DNA of 9,586 nucleotides. Source: Longimicrobium sp. GTDB taxonomy: Bacteria; Gemmatimonadota; Gemmatimonadetes; Longimicrobiales; Longimicrobiaceae. The notes under the pieces were generated by a model that was not told the DNA's origin, did not search any database, and saw only the letters and a list, made by a program, of their open reading frames with translations. This document shows positions 5,476-9,586 of this stretch, in pieces. The translations under genes and the position numbers were made by a program. The first letter of the stretch is position 1, and every line of letters begins with the position of its first letter. The stretch spans positions 1 to 9,586 of the forward strand of contig JAUJMI010000084.1 in NCBI GenBank assembly GCA_030446945.1. The letters run 5' to 3'.

Positions 5476-7803
5476 ATGAGCCAAGTCGCCCCGACCGCGC
5501 AGACCCCCGTCTCCGCCGCGCCCCCGGCGCACACGCCGGCGGCCATGCGCCCGCCGTACCTCGCGGCGCTCGCCGCGGCGGCGGCGGTCTTCGCGCTGTA
5601 CGCCATCACGCTGGGTCCCACCACCTGGTTCTGGGACACGAGCGAGTACATCGCCACCGCGCACATCCTCGGCATCCCGCACCCGCCGGGCAACCCGCTC
5701 TTCGTGCTGCTGGCGCGCGCGTGGGAGGTGCTCCTTTCGCCGTTCGGGCTCTCCCCCGCGGTACGGATCAACCTCTTCTCCGCCTTCATGACGGCGGGGA
5801 CGATGTTCTTCTGGTACCTGGTGGTGCACCGCATCCTCACCACGTTCACCGACCGGCCGCTCTTCCGGCACGGCGGCGCGGCGGTCTCGGTGCTGATCTC
5901 GGCCACGGCGTACACGGTGTGGAGCCAGGCCACGGTGAACGAAAAGGTGTACACCGTCTCGCTCTTCACCATCGGCGCGATCACCTGGGTTGCGTTCCTG
6001 TGGCGCGACCACGTGGAGTCGCACCGCGCGGCGCCGCGAGAAGGGCGCGGCAAGAAGTGGCACGACGACAATGCGCTGGTGCTGATCGCCTTCGTGCTGT
6101 CGCTCTCGGTGGGGAACCACCTGATGGCGTTCCTGGCCGCGCCGGCGCTGGCGGTCTTCTTCCTCATGGTGAAGCCGCAGGTGTTCGCCAACTGGCGCAT
6201 CTACGCCTACGCGGCGCTCTTTGGGCTGCTGGGGCTGTCCGCCCACCTTTACCTGCCGATCCGCTCCAACCTGCAGCCGGTGATCAACGAGGCGGCGCCG
6301 TCGTGCCCCAACCTCAGCTCGGCCATCAAGAGCGTGATCGGGTTCGGCAAGATCCCCCTGCCGGGCGAGTGCCGCGACCTGACCTCCGCGCTGGCGCGCG
6401 AGCAGTACCAGAAGCCTCCCGTCACCCAGCGGCAGGCGCCGTTCAGCGCGCAGCTGTCCAACTACTTCCAGTACTTCGACTGGCAGTGGGCGCGCTCCAT
6501 CAGCGGCGCGGACGGCTACTTCGGGGCGGGCCGGATTTTCGTCACGATGATCTTTCTGGCGCTGGGCGGCTTCGGCGCGCTGGAGCACTGGCGGCGCGAC
6601 CGTAAGAGCTTCGCCTACCTCGCCACGCTCCTGTTCACGCTGTCCATCGGGCTCGTGTACTACATGAACTTCAAGTACGGGTTCATGCAGGTGCGCGCCT
6701 TCAACCTGGACCCGGAGCTCTCCGAAGTCCGCGAGCGCGACTACTTCTTCCTGGTCTCCTTCTCCCTGTGGGGGCTGTGGGCGGGGATCGGGCTAACGGT
6801 GCTCTGGCAGCAGCTGGCCGAGGCGCTGGGCGGGCGGCGCAACTCCGCGTACATGGCCGCGCCAGTCCTGCTGCTGGCGGCGATTCCGCTCGTCCTCAAC
6901 TGGCCGTACGCGTCGCGCCGCAACGACTACACGGCGCGCGACTTCGCGTACAACATGCTCCAGTCGGTGGAGCCGTACGGCATCCTCTTCACCAACGGCG
7001 ACAACGACACCTTCCCCCTGTGGTACGTGCAGGAGGTGGAGGGGGTGCGGCGTGACGTGACGGTGATCGTGCTCTCGTACCTGAACACGGACTGGTACGC
7101 GCGGCAGCTCCGCGACATCACCAAGCCGTGCACGCGCCCGGGCCAGGCGGACGAGGACCCCACGCGCATCATCTGCCAGCGCCCCTTCGACGCCAGCAGG
7201 GCGCCGAAGTTCTACGACGGCCGCCGCGCCCCCACGCGCACCATCCTCCCGCTGACGGACGCGGAGATCCGCGGGGTGACGAACCAGGGGGCATTCTACA
7301 CGCCGCAGGAGATGATCTTCGAGGCGCGCGGCATCCAGGCGGTGATCCCCGCGCAACGGCCGATCACGCCCGCGGACCAGTTCCTCCTTACGATGATCAA
7401 GCACGCCTGGGGCGACCGGCCGATCTACTTCGCCGGCACCACCAACGTGCAGTTCGACCTGAACCTGTACCCGTTCGTCGAGCGGCAGGGGATGGTGTTC
7501 AAACTGGTGAACCCGCAGGACGCGGCGGGCGCGATGAAGATGCCGGAGGGGCAGAACTACTCCGCCGTGCTGGGCGCGTACCTGAACCCGGAGCGCAACC
7601 GCCGCCTGGTGGAGGAGGCCTTCGAGTTCCACGGTGTGGAGAACCGCCCCCATTGGACGGACGACGCCACGCGCAACATCCCGATGCACTACTATTACGC
7701 CCTCTCCGCCCTGGCGGCGGGCGAGGAGATTTCCGGTCGTCCCGCCCAGGCGCAGAAGTATCTGGCCCGCGCCCAGGCGTTCCAGGCGCTGTCGGACCGC
7801 TGA
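5476..7803 (+). CDS. DUF2723 (TMEM260-type) polytopic membrane protein, probable GT-C glycosyltransferase
   Basis: This 775-residue protein has the layout of the DUF2723 family. The animal member TMEM260 is reported to be an O-mannosyltransferase of GT-C type, so a sugar-transfer role using a lipid-linked donor is plausible. After a Pro/Ala-rich N-terminus the first membrane helix lies at about 28-47. The first external loop carries WFWDTSEYI (51-59) with Asp54 and Glu57, the position of the catalytic acid in GT-C folds, then HPPGNPL (69-75). About ten more hydrophobic segments follow up to residue 475. Residues 480-775 form a soluble part with FTNGDNDTFPLWY (505-517). The ATG at 5476 has only a weak AGG upstream; Met24 is an alternative start. 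The gene appears monocistronic. The acceptor and the reaction are inferred. Confidence 0.9.
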   Translation: MSQVAPTAQTPVSAAPPAHTPAAMRPPYLAALAAAAAVFALYAITLGPTTWFWDTSEYIATAHILGIPHPPGNPLFVLLARAWEVLLSPFGLSPAVRINLFSAFMTAGTMFFWYLVVHRILTTFTDRPLFRHGGAAVSVLISATAYTVWSQATVNEKVYTVSLFTIGAITWVAFLWRDHVESHRAAPREGRGKKWHDDNALVLIAFVLSLSVGNHLMAFLAAPALAVFFLMVKPQVFANWRIYAYAALFGLLGLSAHLYLPIRSNLQPVINEAAPSCPNLSSAIKSVIGFGKIPLPGECRDLTSALAREQYQKPPVTQRQAPFSAQLSNYFQYFDWQWARSISGADGYFGAGRIFVTMIFLALGGFGALEHWRRDRKSFAYLATLLFTLSIGLVYYMNFKYGFMQVRAFNLDPELSEVRERDYFFLVSFSLWGLWAGIGLTVLWQQLAEALGGRRNSAYMAAPVLLLAAIPLVLNWPYASRRNDYTARDFAYNMLQSVEPYGILFTNGDNDTFPLWYVQEVEGVRRDVTVIVLSYLNTDWYARQLRDITKPCTRPGQADEDPTRIICQRPFDASRAPKFYDGRRAPTRTILPLTDAEIRGVTNQGAFYTPQEMIFEARGIQAVIPAQRPITPADQFLLTMIKHAWGDRPIYFAGTTNVQFDLNLYPFVERQGMVFKLVNPQDAAGAMKMPEGQNYSAVLGAYLNPERNRRLVEEAFEFHGVENRPHWTDDATRNIPMHYYYALSALAAGEEISGRPAQAQKYLARAQAFQALSDR

Positions 7804-7827
7804 TCCGCGATTGGCAGCAGGGACACC

Positions 7828-7859
7828 ACGCGCCGTTCCCGGGTTCCGGGGCGGCGCGT
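7828..7859 (+). terminator. Weak hairpin after the DUF2723 gene
   Basis: ACGCGCCG (7828-7835) pairs with CGGCGCGT (7852-7859) across a 16-base loop, 24 bases after the stop codon. The following CTGGTTTGGGG is a poor U tract, so termination here may be partial. Confidence 0.35.
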
Positions 7860-7905
7860 CTGGTTTGGGGGCGCTGTGCACGATGACCGGGGGATTGCCG
7901 CGCGG

Positions 7906-7922
7906 TTGAGAATCATTCGCAA
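7906..7922. promoter_or_regulatory. Fur-family-like operator dyad upstream of the DUF1540 gene
   Basis: TTGAGAATCATTCGCAA is an 8-1-8 dyad with one mismatch. Its inner 15 bases match the classical Fur 7-1-7 pattern TGATAATNATTATCA at 11 of 14 defined positions. It lies 102 bases before the DUF1540 ATG. It shares 13 of 17 positions with the perfect dyad at 8434-8450. No clear -35/-10 pair overlaps it, which weakens the case. Confidence 0.4.
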
Positions 7923-7944
7923 GTCGTTGCCAGAGGCGTACTTG

Positions 7945-7977
7945 CGGGCCCTCGCACTGGCCCGGGTTTTGCTTTAC
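7945..7977 (+). terminator. Hairpin with T-rich tail before the DUF1540 gene
   Basis: CGGGCC (7945-7950) pairs with GGCCCG (7959-7964) over an 8-base loop, followed by GGTTTTGCTTTAC. It could end DUF2723 transcripts. If the DUF1540 promoter lies upstream near 7906, it would instead act as an attenuator. Confidence 0.5.
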
Positions 7978-8024
7978 CCCCTGCCGACGCTGGAACCCTG
8001 AACCCTCGACAGGAAGGTACGGCG

Positions 8025-8207
8025 ATGCAGAACGCTCAGGAGAGGCCTTCGGCCCAGACTTCGGTGGTGGGGGCTTGTACGGTGACAGACTGCAAGTTCA
8101 ACGAGCACCACGAGTGCCACGCGGGACAGATCGAGGTGAGGGTGGGCCCCGACGGCGCCCACTGCGGCACCTACACCCCGGAAGTGTCGCAGCGCCCGCG
8201 CCCGTAG
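8025..8207 (+). CDS. DUF1540 small four-cysteine protein
   Basis: This 60-residue protein is almost wholly one DUF1540 domain. Visible are Cys18, Cys23, Cys31 and Cys47, in ACTVTDCKFN, ECHAGQIEV and AHCGTY, the spacing typical of this family. Four conserved cysteines suggest a metal site or two disulphides; the function of DUF1540 is not known. There is no signal peptide or membrane segment, so it is probably cytoplasmic. The ATG is well supported by AGGAAGG (8011-8017) seven bases upstream. The gene is a single cistron: a T-tailed hairpin precedes it and a strong terminator follows at 8231-8266. A Fur-like dyad about 100 bases upstream hints at metal- or redox-linked control, which is inference only. 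Confidence 0.88.
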   Translation: MQNAQERPSAQTSVVGACTVTDCKFNEHHECHAGQIEVRVGPDGAHCGTYTPEVSQRPRP

Positions 8208-8230
8208 CGCGGCACGCAGGCGCCACACAC

Positions 8231-8266
8231 ACGACGGGCTCTCCTCGCGGGGAGCCCTCGTTGTTT
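8231..8266 (+). terminator. Intrinsic terminator of the DUF1540 gene
   Basis: GGGCTCTCC (8236-8244) pairs with GGGGAGCCC (8249-8257) with one G-U pair and a TCGC loop. The stem extends through ACGA and TCGT after a bulged C. The tail TCGTTGTTT follows. It lies 24 bases after the stop codon. Confidence 0.8.
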
Positions 8267-8287
8267 GTGGGCCCCAAAAGAACAAAG

Positions 8288-8373
8288 CCTCGCACGGACC
8301 ACACAGCGCGAACTATACGCCAGAGAGAAACCCTTCTGCTGTTCTCTATGTGGCTCTGGGTCTCCGTGTGAGG
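8288..8373. repeat. Small imperfect foldback repeat (86 bp)
   Basis: The ends CCTCGCACGGA (8288-8298) and TCCGTGTGAGG (8363-8373) are inverted repeats at 10 of 11 positions. Internal AGAGAA (8324-8329) and TTCTCT (8342-8347) are also complementary. The stretch is rich in AGAG and CTCT runs, unlike the surrounding genes. It has no open frame of note and sits between a terminator and the next promoter, like a short dispersed intergenic repeat. Confidence 0.45.
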
Positions 8374-8402
8374 TCGCTGTTCCGTCGACTGCAAGAAAAC
8401 GT

Positions 8403-8431
8403 TTGACACGCCCCGACCGTCCGCATAGATT
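8403..8431 (+). promoter_or_regulatory. Sigma70-type promoter of the TPR-like protein gene
   Basis: A perfect TTGACA (8403-8408), a 17-base spacer and TAGATT (8426-8431, four of six) give a strong housekeeping-type promoter. The predicted start near 8438 falls within the dyad at 8434-8450, and the leader is only about 22 bases. Confidence 0.75.
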
Positions 8432-8433
8432 CG

Positions 8434-8450
8434 TTGAGAACAGTTCTCAA
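8434..8450. promoter_or_regulatory. Perfect 17-bp operator-like dyad over the transcription start
   Basis: TTGAGAACAGTTCTCAA is an exact 8-1-8 inverted repeat beginning two bases after the -10 hexamer. A repressor bound here would block initiation. The 8-1-8 geometry and partial match (10 of 14) to the Fur 7-1-7 pattern suggest a Fur-family or similar dimeric regulator. The LexA form GAAC-N4-GTTC does not fit because only one base separates the half-sites. Confidence 0.6.
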
Positions 8451-8459
8451 TCACCTGGG

Positions 8460-9446
8460 ATGATGATGAACGCTCCCCTGGCATCCGCGGCGGCAGGCAC
8501 GCTGCGGCAGATCTCCGAAAGCGAGCGCGGCGAGCGCAGCCGCCGCGCGGCCGCCGGCGCGCTGGTGCTTGCGGCTGTGGAGCGCGCGGCCGCGGGGATG
8601 CAGGATGAGTTCGTGCTGCGCCGCGCCCGCCGCGACGTGGAGGGGCTGGAGCGTTCCCCCGAGAAGTCGATCCTGACGCGCGTGCTGCTGGTGCTGGAGG
8701 AGTCCGCGGACCCGAGCGTACGGGTCGCGGCGCCGCTGGTGCAGTACGCCTGCGAGCTGGAGCGCACCCGCCGCCTTCCCGAAGCGGATGCCGCCGTGTC
8801 GCTCGCGCTGGAGCTGGACACGGTGTCGTCGGCGACGGCGCTGCACGCGGCACGGCTGGCGCGCAAGTTGGGCGACCGCGAGCGGGCGCTGGCGCTGTAC
8901 TGCGCCGCGCGCGACCTGGACGGCGGCTCGGGGGCCATCGCACGGCTGGCGGCGGTGGGCGAGGCGGTGGTGGGCGACGATGCCGAGCGCGGCCTCACCC
9001 GCGCCATCCGCGCGGCGCTGCGGGCGGGCGATGGCGAGTCCGCGGCGGTGGGGCTGGAGGAGCGCGCCGCCGTCCTCCGCGCGCGGGGCGACCGGCGCGG
9101 CGCCGCGCTGGACCTGTGCCTGGCGGCCGCGCGCTTTCCGGACGGGGTGGACCGGGCGCGCGTGGCGCACGCCCTGGCCGGCGTGGTGCTGGCGATGGGC
9201 GACGCCCCCGCCGCCCGCGAGGCGATGCTCGCCGCCCTCGCCTGGGGCGACGCGCCGCAAAAAGACCACGCGCGCACCCGCCTCCACACCCTCGCGCGCG
9301 ACACCGGCGACCAGGTGGGGATGCGCCGCTGGCGGTCATTCCAGCGTCCGCCGCTGGTCTCGCTCTCCGCCTATCGCCCGGCGGCCGGCGGGCGCACCCT
9401 GGCGCCGCGCCTCGCCCGCTGGCGCGAGGCGCTCACCCCCGCCTGA
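8460..9446 (+). CDS. TPR-like alpha-helical repeat protein of unknown function
   Basis: I do not recognise a named family. The 328-residue product is Ala/Arg/Leu-rich and reads as stacked helix pairs with TPR-like spacing. Examples are PLVQYACELERTRRLPEADA (92-111), ARLARKLGDRERALALYCAA (131-150), AVGLEERAAVLRARGDRRGA (196-215) and ALAGVVLAMGDAPAAREAML (238-257). Such repeats normally mediate protein-protein contacts. No signal peptide or membrane helix is evident, so it is probably cytoplasmic. Three consecutive ATGs (8460, 8463, 8466) could start it and none has a good Shine-Dalgarno sequence. The frame is open further upstream, but the promoter and dyad at 8403-8450 lie there, so a start before 8460 is unlikely. 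The gene ends before a strong terminator. Its operator suggests it is tightly controlled. Confidence 0.8.
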   Translation: MMMNAPLASAAAGTLRQISESERGERSRRAAAGALVLAAVERAAAGMQDEFVLRRARRDVEGLERSPEKSILTRVLLVLEESADPSVRVAAPLVQYACELERTRRLPEADAAVSLALELDTVSSATALHAARLARKLGDRERALALYCAARDLDGGSGAIARLAAVGEAVVGDDAERGLTRAIRAALRAGDGESAAVGLEERAAVLRARGDRRGAALDLCLAAARFPDGVDRARVAHALAGVVLAMGDAPAAREAMLAALAWGDAPQKDHARTRLHTLARDTGDQVGMRRWRSFQRPPLVSLSAYRPAAGGRTLAPRLARWREALTPA

Positions 9447-9471
9447 CGCGTGGAACCCCGGAGACACGACG

Positions 9472-9503
9472 CCCCGCCCTCCGCTACCGGAGGGTGGGGT
9501 TTT
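9472..9503 (+). terminator. Strong intrinsic terminator after the TPR-like protein gene
   Basis: CCCCGCCCTCCG (9472-9483) pairs with CGGAGGGTGGGG (9488-9499) over 12 pairs with one G-U and a CTAC loop, followed by TTTTCTCG. It lies 25 bases after the stop codon and separates two convergent genes. Confidence 0.88.
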
Positions 9504-9518
9504 CTCGTCGCGGGAGGC

Positions 9519-9586
9519 TCAGCGGGCGAAGACGCCGACTCCGTAGCGGCAGGGCGCCTCGAAGCAGGCCGCCATGCTCACCTCCA
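9519..9586 (-). CDS. 3' end of a convergent gene of unknown function
   Basis: Only the last 21 codons and a TGA (9521-9519) are in the window. They read EVSMAACFEAPCRYGVGVFAR. Nearly every third position is G or C, as in the neighbouring genes, which is the main support for real coding. Two cysteines are present. The remainder lies beyond the window edge, so no family can be named. It is convergent with the TPR-like gene across the terminator at 9472-9503. Confidence 0.55.
   Translation of the reverse strand, partial: EVSMAACFEAPCRYGVGVFAR

Noticed and set aside
6793..7881. Minus-strand open frame (362 codons) opposite the DUF2723 gene
   Set aside because: Antisense shadow; the plus frame has the family motifs and the G/C third-position bias.
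8434..8450. LexA/SOS box reading of the perfect dyad
   Set aside because: LexA boxes of the GAAC-N4-GTTC type need four bases between half-sites; here there is one.
8265..8459. N-terminal extension of the TPR-like protein from an upstream ATG at 8265
   Set aside because: The extension would overlap the DUF1540 terminator tail, the foldback repeat, the promoter and the dyad, and its codon use is unlike the rest of the gene.
1..9586. tRNA, rRNA, insertion sequence, defence or phage modules
   Set aside because: No cloverleaf-like or rRNA-like segments, no transposase, integrase, nuclease or helicase motifs were seen in any frame inspected.

Overview
The window is GC-rich (roughly 70% by eye in genes, visibly lower in the 4.87-5.4 kb gap), with strong G/C third-position bias and no trace of phage, plasmid or insertion-sequence genes. 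The gene set (DUF2723 membrane protein, BlaI plus M56-TonB pair, phospholipase D-type synthase, DUF1540 mini-protein) and the promoters (TTGACA-17-TATCAT or TAGATT) would fit Gemmatimonadota, for example a Longimicrobium relative. That placement is inference from general style, not from a marker gene.

The left half reads on the minus strand. At 1-546 is the N-terminal part of an MltD-like lytic transglycosylase with its own promoter (666-694). At 803-2323 is a two-HKD phospholipase D/cardiolipin synthase-like protein. At 2685-4786 is a two-gene operon: a BlaI/MecI-type repressor, then an M56 metalloprotease fused to a TonB C-terminal domain, joined by an ATGA overlap. It starts from a consensus promoter wrapped in ACTAT/ATAGT dyads, the expected layout for self-repression released by proteolysis.

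Between 4863 and 5475 there is no convincing gene. This gap holds a diverged inverted-repeat pair (4941-5003 and 5166-5231) that could be a small foldback or MITE-like element, and a short telomere-like CCCTAAT heptamer run (5362-5410).

The right half reads on the plus strand: a 775-aa DUF2723 (TMEM260-type, GT-C-like) membrane protein (5476-7803), a 60-aa four-cysteine DUF1540 protein (8025-8207), and a 328-aa TPR-like helical protein (8460-9446). A strong terminator (9472-9503) follows, then the 3' end of a convergent gene (9519-9586). The 221-bp gap 7804-8024 holds a Fur-like dyad and two hairpins. The 252-bp gap 8208-8459 holds a terminator, a small foldback repeat, a promoter and a perfect 17-bp dyad.

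Most genes look like ordinary chromosomal envelope and regulatory genes. The best leads are non-coding: two related 17-bp dyads flanking the DUF1540 gene, the operator cluster at blaI, and the foldback element. I see no clear multi-gene novel system.
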